64,000 bases of DNA from IMG/VR virus record IMGVR_UViG_3300037110_000087, positions 124,001 to 188,000 of that record; one strand, given 5' to 3'. The notes under the pieces are model-generated. The model was not told the DNA's origin. It did no database searches and saw only the letters and a program-made list of their open reading frames with translations. Source of the stretch: a virus. Position 1 is the stretch's first letter. Each line of letters opens with the position of its first letter. Of the stretch, positions 29,001 through 36,865 are shown in pieces. Position numbers and translations under genes: made by a program.

Positions 29001-30776
29001 TACTCGATTAGCGGATTATATAGCACTGATACCATCCGAGAGAATTTTACTGATCTAGCCTCTACCTATATGTTCAGAGGATCCGTAATCGGAGCATACG
29101 AGAATAGTGCTGGTAATGTCGGTATGTCATACATGAGATCAAAAGTATTCAAGATCCCTAGTGTGATGGTCCGAAAAGGTGTTGAGGTACATCAGGAATT
29201 CTGGCCTTATATCACTAGCCCAGTCAGTTTAGAGATCCTAGGGTCATTGTTTATTCGGAAACACTTAGCTAATTGTTATACCTACGACATGGGTCCTCTA
29301 CCCCCACTGTTGTATATGACTCCAAACACTCCAGTATATCTAAATGATATAGATGCATTTGCCCTAGCGGATAAAACCTCTTTCCATTACACAGCGAAAC
29401 CAATTTCATTCAGATCAAATATTGAATTTACTAGTATAAGAATGAAGCTGACGGATGAACAGTATTATTTAAAGTTCGTGCTCGCTAGTCAAATAGCTGC
29501 AGACCAGAAAAAACTAACTACTGGAGTTGCTACTCCGGGTCAAACCAGAGATTCCACTCTAATTAATGTCACAGCATCGCAAATGGCTTCAGCAATGGCA
29601 GCTATTAAAGAAGCCAATTATAGCTCGTCTACCCCATTAAATGCCAACGCACGAGGTAATACTGCTTTTGTTGGTAATCTTTCTTCATCCACTAACATGC
29701 AACAGCTTATTGTTACTCTTCGGTCCCGATATGGCTGGATTATTGGATCCGACCTGATGATCAATTACGATCAGGCATTTGCTGCTAATTATTTAAATCT
29801 AAAAGCTAATGAAGTACCAGCTGCTGCAAGAAATGATGATGGAGGAGGAACTAATGACAGTTATAAATCGGGCAACATTTTTACCTTTTCCTCAGATCCA
29901 AACCGTTTGATCTCTACCCCAGATATCCCAGATGAGAATGGTACAACTGCTGTTCCTGCAGGTGGAATTAGTACCGCCAGTGCTCCCAATCCTGATCAGA
30001 AGGCAGCAATTAAAGCTGCTATAGGACAGGCTGGTAACAATGCTGGAGTGGGACAGGCTGTGGCTACACACGGCAATGTGGTATCTGGATTCCAAAACAT
30101 GTGGAATTCTTTTATCAATTCAGCCAAGAATACCACATTTGGAGCAGGTTTCTTGGATATTCCAATGAAATTCCTTGCTGATACTGGCAAGTCAATAAGC
30201 TCTGTGGTTGCTATCTCCAATCAGATGGGTTTCCTCACCAATTCCGCTTATGCTGCAGCCGGTTCAATAAGCGCTACTGGTAATGCTGTAAGTACCCTCA
30301 TCAGTCCCACCAGTACAACACCTGCCGCAATATCCGCTACTCCTGCTACTGTCAATGTCCTATCAGGAGTTGGACCCAGACCTAGCTCAGGTCCTATAGA
30401 AGGAGTTTCACTCACGGATCCCCGTTACAATCCAGGAGTATCAGCGGTAATGGCAATGGTTATCATCGAGGATATGATCACTAGACTAAACTCAGTAAGA
30501 GGACTTCCCCCGAAGACTATCCAATCCAATGATATTAATCCGGACCTATGTGCCTTTACCCTCAGACTTGGGTCAACTGACTATGCCTTACATCAGACCA
30601 TGGCGCAGATGGATATTTTGAACCAAGATTCGAGTTATGGTGATCAGATAGCTAGACGGCTTCAGAATAATATGTATAACTTAGGTGGATATGCTCAGAA
30701 GCACCTTGATTATATCGACTCCTATACTAGTGTCAAAGCTCAGGCTGCTAATACTGGGTTGCACAATATGCAATAA
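26061..30776 (+). CDS. Very large tail-hub-type virion protein (1571 aa)
   Basis: The N-terminal 200 residues are Ala/Pro/Thr-rich. From about residue 225 a folded region begins NIQFRIFIMGVEVSDYISSLEWSTNASSEV, followed by WLPVFNGYVEDVTLTRTLQGIDTISF, as in gpD/gp27-like tail-hub proteins. A long Gln/Ala coiled-coil (residues 475-650) follows, with a second hub-like unit near residues 900-1050 (GHNNGLADEW, HHFGEFVNEYS). The C-terminus is Ala/Gly-rich. A single long polypeptide with hub-like parts and coiled coils suggests a central tail hub fused to a plug or arm. The hub assignment is by pattern only. Confidence 0.55.
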   Translation: MADLDDLKLQRANLASAIYDAKSDLAFQQKHLDPNDSTSIVEAARNAIAKDQRIIADGNVQFQALTDQINAQTAANANAESTPAATAPTPAPVVPPPVVAQAAPAVTPTSTVATPVGPSVSIAGTSTDTSTVISPSDLKLLPKADQNAYQGLQQSTDPDAVFQQKLFQAQANVKIKIAKAKGITPTKTGTPSSVNRDLIPFMFAQSDAPGIVQNHPNIAAGVQSNIQFRIFIMGVEVSDYISSLEWSTNASSEVVGAMAAVTLSCRRNTFTLTQDNLQPLVAGEVNWVISDDSQYSEEAKRDLYNYKQGLNFFEATTAIPRWNLAPNTCIIHSGDTIRIFSQIPWTKTDAWLPVFNGYVEDVTLTRTLQGIDTISFQCNTLVHKLTFARVFSEFPAAVADVSGPTSHGLSTNEIIGKTNVPLIDANTLIADSFMGLFSSTLLNTTLEGMIRFVFFGDISQINTHEPSNIETVDAANQAVLAQYLALQNQLVSLQYKAQVLNSPNAVQIASVQAQLATLASNPAVLEAKGINPKDKTISQLQTELSNLQTSQSTTQNLINNLNNSITADNAAVAAAPTAYTMSAQDITMAIANEPRTGVKISPTSALAKAQANLAADTDALAKAKTSLADITSQINAKNAAIVQATAAAQLASGKPIQEKDKRGVGFLSMDNFIIQNFPATGSIITTTTTVPTTTSPTSTATTTSYSDGGVTAATTIGVFNAGNDVGVSTPRTPLESLRLRVSSAQVTLNNAQRAYNTTALVRSGVYLQPLEETLKAAKANLATLQQQLDIASSQSNDAGASGVAGVTNPTTVVTKTVDTSTVDWDMEIGYLEDAKKSMLTGFCSGVPDLNVRTDVIDYTEFSVKACRDLASARTTYLNSTEVTIIGKNSGWLGQYSPHGECVSVYMRRPAIGWGHNNGLADEWRVVGPSWQLNDQSKAQMITELLKKLDYYWWVTGNGDIIFEFPLYEFLPHHFGEFVNEYSISGLYSTDTIRENFTDLASTYMFRGSVIGAYENSAGNVGMSYMRSKVFKIPSVMVRKGVEVHQEFWPYITSPVSLEILGSLFIRKHLANCYTYDMGPLPPLLYMTPNTPVYLNDIDAFALADKTSFHYTAKPISFRSNIEFTSIRMKLTDEQYYLKFVLASQIAADQKKLTTGVATPGQTRDSTLINVTASQMASAMAAIKEANYSSSTPLNANARGNTAFVGNLSSSTNMQQLIVTLRSRYGWIIGSDLMINYDQAFAANYLNLKANEVPAAARNDDGGGTNDSYKSGNIFTFSSDPNRLISTPDIPDENGTTAVPAGGISTASAPNPDQKAAIKAAIGQAGNNAGVGQAVATHGNVVSGFQNMWNSFINSAKNTTFGAGFLDIPMKFLADTGKSISSVVAISNQMGFLTNSAYAAAGSISATGNAVSTLISPTSTTPAAISATPATVNVLSGVGPRPSSGPIEGVSLTDPRYNPGVSAVMAMVIIEDMITRLNSVRGLPPKTIQSNDINPDLCAFTLRLGSTDYALHQTMAQMDILNQDSSYGDQIARRLQNNMYNLGGYAQKHLDYIDSYTSVKAQAANTGLHNMQ

Positions 30777-30841
30777 AAGGAGCAGAAGGTTTTGTCCCAA
30801 CAAACCGTCATTGGCATGATAAACTAGACTAGAGGTCCTGA

Positions 30842-31762
30842 GTGAACAATAATATCAAATATGTCAGCAGTGGAAATATTAAACCGAAGCAACAGGTTTT
30901 AAGAGATTCTACTGTTACCAGATCTTTTGCGGAGTGGGTAATTCCCATGATCGCAGAAAGGCAAAAGCAGGCCAATAATGTGGTTCCAGCCAAGTTCTGG
31001 CAGTATAATCAGGTCAAGACCAGACTGTGTTCCTGTTTTGCGAACCAGAATGACCCAGATGCTACCTGTAAGGCTTGTTTTGGTACTGGATATCTCCCTG
31101 GCTATGTCCCGGTTGGATATTACACGATTGTGACTTTGGATATCTCCGATCCTGGTCTACTCCTAGTCAATACCGAACCAGACTTTACCTCTGGTATGAA
31201 TCCCAAACCAATCAAATTGGTAGATACCGCATTAGCCGGTTATGTAGAGTCCAGCTTCATTGGCATTTCTAAGAACATGGGAATTCCTTTTGTTAGACAT
31301 TTTGCTTCTACTTTTGGTGTGGGCTATCAATACACGGTGGATAATATCACCTGGAGGGATCTGATCCCAGATAAGCTGGATCCTATCATCGCTGCGGCGA
31401 CTAAGATTAAGTTTAGAGCTTTCTTATATAGAAACCTGATAACCGATCCTGTTCCTTATGTAAGCGATCTCTACGTTAGACTACAGGTCCAAGATGACCC
31501 ACAAATTAGCCTTGATGTCCCAAGATGGGTAACCAGTCTAAGTGGTAATGACGCCGGTATGGTTCCCTTACTGAATGTGTTCAATGCCTATGCAGATGCT
31601 GGTTATAAACTACAACAGACTTCCATCCTTCTGCATGTGGATAGCAAGAGAAAGTTTAAAGTCCTTAGTCTCAACCCTAATGCCCCTATGGGAATTTTGA
31701 CCAGCTGGGATATGGAACTAAGATTGATTCAGCCCGACGAACCGCAGAATAGCATTCCTTAA
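30842..31762 (+). CDS. Virion protein with four-Cys knuckle
   Basis: The start is GTG behind AGAGGTCCTGA. The 306-residue protein has a four-Cys cluster near residues 62-80 (CSC ... CKAC, DnaJ-like spacing) and a beta-rich remainder with two long strands-and-loop regions. It shows no enzyme motif. It follows the giant tail protein and probably belongs to the tail or baseplate, with the zinc site stabilising a loop. Confidence 0.65.
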   Translation: MNNNIKYVSSGNIKPKQQVLRDSTVTRSFAEWVIPMIAERQKQANNVVPAKFWQYNQVKTRLCSCFANQNDPDATCKACFGTGYLPGYVPVGYYTIVTLDISDPGLLLVNTEPDFTSGMNPKPIKLVDTALAGYVESSFIGISKNMGIPFVRHFASTFGVGYQYTVDNITWRDLIPDKLDPIIAAATKIKFRAFLYRNLITDPVPYVSDLYVRLQVQDDPQISLDVPRWVTSLSGNDAGMVPLLNVFNAYADAGYKLQQTSILLHVDSKRKFKVLSLNPNAPMGILTSWDMELRLIQPDEPQNSIP

Positions 31763-31771
31763 GAGGTACAC

Positions 31772-32656
31772 ATGAAAGTAGCGTTCCCATATAAATCACC
31801 AATGTCTTCAGCCCTTATGAATTTTGCCTTTACTGACATTATTCCTGAAGGTGTGTATGTAGCCCCTCAAATGGCTGCTTCATTGACTACCTCTTCAGTC
31901 ACTATCTCCCCAGGCTGGGTAATTAGAAGTGTTGACGGGATGACGGTTTCTGAGGATACCGCTACTATTACATTGACTCTTCCTGGCGTTGGATTGTATT
32001 GGGTTGGTGTCGATGCTGAGTATTCCGTGGCAAATGACCCAATGATCAATATCCAAGCTATTCCCATCAGCTCCTATGTTACCTGGAATGCCACTCAACA
32101 GGCAGCGTTCATTATTTTCGCCCAGGTCAATGTTACTCCCACGGCAATCCAGATTGATCAGACCCAGGCAACTCTTCCCCGAGGAGTCTTCGCCCTTCAG
32201 CAGGATCTAATTGCAAAGGTGAACGGAGTTACTGTCACTTCAGTATCCAACTCTGCTGGTCTAAGCCAGAGCATGTCCCCCAACTCCGTTGTTTACGTTC
32301 AGGATAGCAATAAACTGTCTATCTTCCTGAATGGTACTCAGTGGACACAGATTGGACAGAATATTGTCGGGGGTGGCGTCTTCAATAGTACCACCGGAAC
32401 CAATGTAGCACTTCCCGCCTCTGTTCCTCTGGCGGTCAAGAATGACATTACTAAGTATATGGTGTTCATTAGTCAAACAGCCAATTCTGGTGGACATGTT
32501 GGTGAAACCTGGGTTTTGAAGGGTCAGAGATATGATCAACCCACTAATTCAATTGTAGCTGATCCCAACTATTTCTTGGTTATGTGCTCTGGTACTGTTC
32601 CTACACCTGGAGCAGTCGGACAGGTGACTTTCGACTGGCTTGTGACGCTTGTATAA
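31772..32656 (+). CDS. Beta-rich tail/fibre-like protein (294 aa)
   Basis: Residues 20-140 are a beta-sandwich-like sequence with repeated Ser/Thr strands (SLTTSSVTISPGWVIRSV). Residues 180-290 contain NSVVYVQDSNKLSIFLNGTQWTQIGQN, a pattern seen in fibre and adhesin proteins. It lacks coiled-coil repeats, so it may be a tail-tip or fibre-accessory protein. The stop overlaps the next start (TAATG). Confidence 0.6.
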   Translation: MKVAFPYKSPMSSALMNFAFTDIIPEGVYVAPQMAASLTTSSVTISPGWVIRSVDGMTVSEDTATITLTLPGVGLYWVGVDAEYSVANDPMINIQAIPISSYVTWNATQQAAFIIFAQVNVTPTAIQIDQTQATLPRGVFALQQDLIAKVNGVTVTSVSNSAGLSQSMSPNSVVYVQDSNKLSIFLNGTQWTQIGQNIVGGGVFNSTTGTNVALPASVPLAVKNDITKYMVFISQTANSGGHVGETWVLKGQRYDQPTNSIVADPNYFLVMCSGTVPTPGAVGQVTFDWLVTLV

Positions 32657-33045
32657 TGAAACCCAAAGCTAAAGTGACCGATGAGGCTATCCAAATGCTT
32701 AATGCGTTTGGGTACTCGATTACAGAAACAGTTGAAATTGGATCTTATGATCTTTGTTTGGTTTATCATATGATGGGCTTCTATCAATTGGCGATGCAAC
32801 GCCATGGATATGATTGGACAAACCTAGATCAACAGGGAACTATTTTTCCTAATTTCCCTGCGGGATCAGTTAAACCTTTCGTTTCTACACTTAAGAAATG
32901 GTCTGAAGAATATGGTGACCTCTATATCAAATCGCATAATGACGACAGGACCGAACAATACTACCGAATCTTGAAAAGACTTGGATTTAAAATTATCCAA
33001 CGTAATTTGATGGGTGAAGATCTTCTAGTAATCGAGGGGTGTTAA
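32656..33045 (+). CDS. Hypothetical protein, possibly GNAT-like
   Basis: The ATG overlaps the upstream stop by one base (TAATG). The 129-residue product has helix-strand alternation and ends YYRILKRLGFKIIQRNLMGEDLLVI, which is faintly like the last helix and strand of an N-acetyltransferase, but acetyl-CoA-binding Q/RxxGxG is not evident. I treat it as unknown. It is the first gene of a run of small non-structural proteins. Confidence 0.6.
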   Translation: MKPKAKVTDEAIQMLNAFGYSITETVEIGSYDLCLVYHMMGFYQLAMQRHGYDWTNLDQQGTIFPNFPAGSVKPFVSTLKKWSEEYGDLYIKSHNDDRTEQYYRILKRLGFKIIQRNLMGEDLLVIEGC

Positions 33046-33263
33046 TGAAATTGGATCTAAAAGCAACTCCGGTAACTTCTGAAATGATTAATGAACTTTT
33101 ATCAGATGTTATGGATGGACTCAAGGAATCATATAAGAGAGTGGTTGTAGCTGAGAGTGAACTAGCAAAACGTCCGACCTTACAGGGAATGTTACGGGAA
33201 GCCGAAGAACTAATTCTCAAAGCTAGTCAGAAGATCACCGGGGTTAAAAATTCCCTGGAGTAG
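33045..33263 (+). CDS. Leader-bearing small protein (72 aa)
   Basis: The ATG at 33045 is preferred over the upstream GTG at 33039 because GAGGGG is well spaced from it and because it yields MKLDLKATPV, the shared leader. The rest is a single helical segment with Lys/Glu pattern (SDVMDGLKESYKRVVVAESELAKR) and could form a coiled coil. Unknown function. Confidence 0.65.
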   Translation: MKLDLKATPVTSEMINELLSDVMDGLKESYKRVVVAESELAKRPTLQGMLREAEELILKASQKITGVKNSLE

Positions 33264-33269
33264 CTGTAA

Positions 33270-33911
33270 ATGTTCATGAAATTATGCGCGATTTCGGACA
33301 TGCATGGTCAGTATGAGCGGATTACCATCCCCGAAGATGTGGATATTTTGATTTGTGCTGGTGATGCGACTATGGATCACGACTACCAGGACGCAGAACG
33401 TTTCATTCGGTGGTTCTCAACCCGTAAAGCTCGTTACCACGTGTACACGCCGGGTAATCACGACTTCTGCTTCCGGGACATGCCAGAGCTAAAGGATACC
33501 TGCCGTGGCGCAGGTATTTTCTATCTTGAACATAACTACACCGAGATCATGGGATTGAAAATCTTTGGATCTCCTCATACCCCAAAGTTCGGAGATTATG
33601 CTTGGATGTATCGGCCAGATGAATCTGATCGAATTTGGAGTCAAGTTCCTGATTGTGACATACTTATCACTCATGGTCCTCCGTATGGAATCTTGGACAG
33701 GAACCAGAACAACGAACATTGTGGATCTAAACGCTTGCTAGCCAGGGTTGAACAGATTCGGCCCAAGCTTCATATCTTCGGTCATATTCATGAATGCGGT
33801 GGTCAACGTCAAACAATGATCTGGTCAAAATACTTTGATACTGAGACTATCTTCTGGAATGCCGGGATTTACCATGGAACCGCTGGGGTAGCACATGTTA
33901 CACTGGATTGA
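33270..33911 (+). CDS. Metallophosphoesterase (calcineurin-like)
   Basis: This 213-residue protein has all five metal-site motifs of the family: SDMHG near residue 10 (D-x-H), AGDATMDHD near residue 31 (GD), YTPGNHDFC near residue 60 (GNHD), ILITHGPPYG near residue 133 (H), and IFGHIHECGG near residue 169 (GH-x-H). It should bind two metals and cleave phosphodiesters or monoesters. The substrate cannot be told. Phage members may act on cyclic or branched nucleotides or on DNA or RNA ends. Soluble, cytoplasmic. Confidence 0.85.
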   Translation: MFMKLCAISDMHGQYERITIPEDVDILICAGDATMDHDYQDAERFIRWFSTRKARYHVYTPGNHDFCFRDMPELKDTCRGAGIFYLEHNYTEIMGLKIFGSPHTPKFGDYAWMYRPDESDRIWSQVPDCDILITHGPPYGILDRNQNNEHCGSKRLLARVEQIRPKLHIFGHIHECGGQRQTMIWSKYFDTETIFWNAGIYHGTAGVAHVTLD

Positions 33912-33928
33912 AGGAGACGAGGAATAAT

Positions 33929-34339
33929 ATGGCCGAGCTTAGACTAATAGCAAGAATCAAAAAGGCTGGTTGGGGCCAGGGTAAAGAGGTTCATTATACT
34001 CATAACTATGCCTTGATAATAGAATTCAATAATGATCATTCTGATGCGTTTGAAAACTTCTTACACAGAACATTAGGAATCTGTATTGATGATGGTTTTA
34101 AGTATGATATTGCGCGTCCTGAAGGGGTAGGAATCATAAGTCCAATACTCAATCGCTTGAAGGACCTCATCCCAGATATCCTGAGAATCCCAGATTCACA
34201 CCGATATATTAAGGGGTATTTCTTCGAAAATAAACTAGGAAGAAGAATCGAGACAATCTGGGAAGCTCCTGAAATCACTGAAGAAGACAAGGAAATCTTA
34301 CATGGAATGGGCATTAAGGGCAGACATAAAAAGAAATGA
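33929..34339 (+). CDS. Leader-bearing protein (136 aa)
   Basis: The ATG at 33929 is preferred over the TTG at 33908 because GACGAGGAA is correctly spaced and it gives MAELRLIARIKK, a variant of the shared leader. The body has helix-strand alternation (HNYALIIEFNNDHSDAFENFLHRTL) and a basic C-terminus (KGRHKKK). No family is recognised. It overlaps the start of the following 53-residue gene. Confidence 0.65.
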   Translation: MAELRLIARIKKAGWGQGKEVHYTHNYALIIEFNNDHSDAFENFLHRTLGICIDDGFKYDIARPEGVGIISPILNRLKDLIPDILRIPDSHRYIKGYFFENKLGRRIETIWEAPEITEEDKEILHGMGIKGRHKKK

Positions 34340-34497
34340 AAGATCCGATGGAGTGGTACCGAAAGAGGGAGGAACGCGAAAGAGACATGGTATTCGCATC
34401 GATCTTATGGAGGATCACCACCGGAACAATCATTGATCCTGACACACTACGTATCTTGTTTGAAGCATCAGAAGAAGCAAAAAATTTCCAGGATTAA
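34336..34497 (+). CDS. Small charged protein (53 aa)
   Basis: The gene starts in the stop of the preceding one (ATGA). The product is a Glu/Arg-rich helix (MEWYRKREERERDMVF) followed by a hydrophobic ILWRITTGTIIDP segment and an acidic helix. No domain is recognised. It ends two bases before the next ATG, so it is probably coupled to both neighbours. Confidence 0.55.
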   Translation: MKDPMEWYRKREERERDMVFASILWRITTGTIIDPDTLRILFEASEEAKNFQD

Positions 34498-34499
34498 TC

Positions 34500-36737
34500 A
34501 TGAGTTTTAGATTCTCAGCCACGATGTCACAGTCCAAACGCGATTTCCTGATGAATAAATATTCTGTGGATGAATCAGTGATGGACACTGTGGAATATAT
34601 TGACCCAACGCCAAACTACGATTATGCGGATTGGGTGATTAAGAATCTTCAGAACGGGAAGATCACGAAGACTGACTATGAGAAGAACAACAAGCACCTG
34701 GATAAATTCCACCGTTTGAAGAACTCTCCCAAGTTTAAGGAATATCTTAAGGCTGCGGGACACACCACGGATATCAACAGATATGAACCGAATCAATTAT
34801 TCGATGTGTTAGATAACTTTGGTGATTCCAAGAAACAGGAAAAGAGAGATGTCTTTGAAGGGATTGGAGGGGCCGAGATCAAATATAGAGATGCTACCTG
34901 GGTAGTGTACAAGGTGACATCAGTGGAAGCAGCCATGACTCTAGGATCGAACACCAATTGGTGTACGGCTAATCATGGTCATGCTTCTAGTTATATTGGT
35001 CGTGGTGATTTATGGATCTTCTATAAAAACGGGAAACCATATCTCCAATTACATCCAAAGGATCGCATGATCTGTGATCGTAAGGATAATTCATTTAGAG
35101 ATGGTTGTCACTTGAAAGATTCGCACATTTATGATCTGCTGGAGAAGTTATTGGATGATCCAGCAATCGCTGATTATTTTGAGACTATCATACCCTATGT
35201 TGAACCATCAGATCGATATATTCAGATCTTGAGCAGGAAAAATCCGAAAATGATTATGGACATCCTTCGAAAACTGATGATCCGGAGATACCCAGAGCTA
35301 GAGCCTAAGATATTTGAGGTAGACCCTGAGAAAGTGGGAGCGGAAGGGGATGATGAAGGGGATGGTGAGGGCATCAATATAGCTAGAGATTATATGGCGG
35401 CGTTTGGTCCTAGAGATCCAGCAATGGAACCCTATATTATCAAATTTGGTACTTGGGCTGCAGCCTATGCCTTATTTGTGATGAATGGCCCTTGGCCGGA
35501 AGCTGAAGAGAAGATTCATAAACTGAAGAAATCAGAATTGAAGTCTCAGTATCTCAATACTCTTGGCCAGCATATGATTACTTATAATGACTTTATTGAT
35601 ATGCTGGAGGCGGAAGAAGTCAAACATAGATATGAACCTTTTGAGGAAAAATTACTTAACTTCCACAAAAAGAATACTGTCCATCGTAATGATATTTCAA
35701 CTTTACTTGATTATTGCGAACAGGCTAAATATTGGTGGCCTGAAGTAGTGTCCCTGGTCGTAGATGATTTCAAGAGGTCTGCGCTTAAATCAAATCCAAA
35801 AGGTCTAACAGGTTTTGCCGTTGCTAATCTAAAACAGTTATTAGAATTAGCAAATAAATTGAAGCTAGAAGATCCAAAGATAACCCAATTGAATGCAGTA
35901 AAAAATCTTGCCATCAAGGGTTCTGTTGAATATATGATTAGGATTAAAGGTACTGATTGGATCCCTGATGATTGTAAGAATTGTGGACCCTGGATTGAGA
36001 ATAATTTAACGACACTTCTGGATAAGAAGATTCCATTAGTCAAAATTTTAGATGCTATTCAAAAAATGGCCTACAGCAACAAGACACTTGTGATTAAGGA
36101 TTTTGATAGAATCATGCCCTTAATTTCCGTAGCCCCAAATAAACTTAAATCAGAAGCCCTAGAATATCTCAAAGATTATCTGGTATCACGTAATCTGTTT
36201 TATCCGGAGCTTTTTGAAACAGAAAAAACAATAGATATTTCTGAATTATCTGAGCCCTATGCGAAAGAGCACTTACTCCCTTATCTTTCTAAACTAGACT
36301 TTGATTATTGTGACGGTGACTCGACCCTCGAATTATTTGGTGATCAATGGAAACAGCTTTCTAATGATCAGAAAATGAGTATATTAGGGAACTGCAGCTT
36401 GGATGAGGATGATGCTGATAAAATATTACCCAAATTGAATGATGTTGATATCAAAGTATTACGTTCCTCCACAACAGGTAAAGTTTCATTAAATGTTGGC
36501 TATATTATTTCTCAGCTGAGTAGTAGTACTTTAATATGGCCCAAATTTAACGAGTGGATCATAGCTAATGCTAAGAAACCATTCTTTTCTCAGATAGTTG
36601 GTAATATAATTGGACAAGATGGACTTCTGAGATATATTAGAAATGCTGGGCTGGAGGATATTACAGGTGTTCCCAAGTTGAAGCCAAAGAGGCCAACAAG
36701 GCATTCTGGTCCTCATCGCGAACCAGTAGAAGAATAA
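34500..36737 (+). CDS. Large protein with WCTA motif and RWPEAE-type helical repeats
   Basis: The 745-residue protein starts MSFRFSATMSQ, a loose form of the shared leader. Residues 15-120 resemble a conserved phage helical region (YDYADWVIKNLQNGK). Residues about 135-205 contain GSNTNWCTANHGHASSY and LWIFYKNGKPYLQ, a domain with an invariant WCTA core that recurs in large phages with no known function. The C-terminal 450 residues are helix repeats with WPEAEEKI and WPEVVSLV, related to the 305-residue repeat protein at 50518. The fold is probably alpha-solenoid. The whole may be a large virion-packaged protein. Confidence 0.6.
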   Translation: MSFRFSATMSQSKRDFLMNKYSVDESVMDTVEYIDPTPNYDYADWVIKNLQNGKITKTDYEKNNKHLDKFHRLKNSPKFKEYLKAAGHTTDINRYEPNQLFDVLDNFGDSKKQEKRDVFEGIGGAEIKYRDATWVVYKVTSVEAAMTLGSNTNWCTANHGHASSYIGRGDLWIFYKNGKPYLQLHPKDRMICDRKDNSFRDGCHLKDSHIYDLLEKLLDDPAIADYFETIIPYVEPSDRYIQILSRKNPKMIMDILRKLMIRRYPELEPKIFEVDPEKVGAEGDDEGDGEGINIARDYMAAFGPRDPAMEPYIIKFGTWAAAYALFVMNGPWPEAEEKIHKLKKSELKSQYLNTLGQHMITYNDFIDMLEAEEVKHRYEPFEEKLLNFHKKNTVHRNDISTLLDYCEQAKYWWPEVVSLVVDDFKRSALKSNPKGLTGFAVANLKQLLELANKLKLEDPKITQLNAVKNLAIKGSVEYMIRIKGTDWIPDDCKNCGPWIENNLTTLLDKKIPLVKILDAIQKMAYSNKTLVIKDFDRIMPLISVAPNKLKSEALEYLKDYLVSRNLFYPELFETEKTIDISELSEPYAKEHLLPYLSKLDFDYCDGDSTLELFGDQWKQLSNDQKMSILGNCSLDEDDADKILPKLNDVDIKVLRSSTTGKVSLNVGYIISQLSSSTLIWPKFNEWIIANAKKPFFSQIVGNIIGQDGLLRYIRNAGLEDITGVPKLKPKRPTRHSGPHREPVEE

Positions 36738-36740
36738 CAG

Positions 36741-36768
36741 TTCATATCAAATAAACACATGTTATAAT
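36741..36768 (+). promoter_or_regulatory. Sigma70-like promoter of the ssDNA-binding gene
   Basis: A perfect -10 TATAAT lies at 36763-36768, with TTCATA at 36741-36746 as a weaker -35 (16 bp apart). It follows the stop of the 745-residue gene and precedes the 36866 gene by 97 bp. This is the clearest plus-strand promoter in the window. Confidence 0.6.
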
Positions 36769-36865
36769 AGTATACAAATCAGCTCGTGCTAATTTGGGGT
36801 CTGGGACAAATGACCCGCTTTCGCGAAGTCCTCTGCTTGTGCAGTTTTTCATAGGAGACATTGAT

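Noticed and set aside
30777-30841. Weak hairpin and -10-like GATAAACT before the GTG start at 30842
   Set aside because: The stem is short with a bulge and no clear -35 or T-run exists.
33270-33911. MFMKLCAIS of the phosphoesterase as a member of the shared leader
   Set aside because: The strand LCAISDMHG is the first strand and metal motif of the enzyme fold itself, so the similarity is coincidental.
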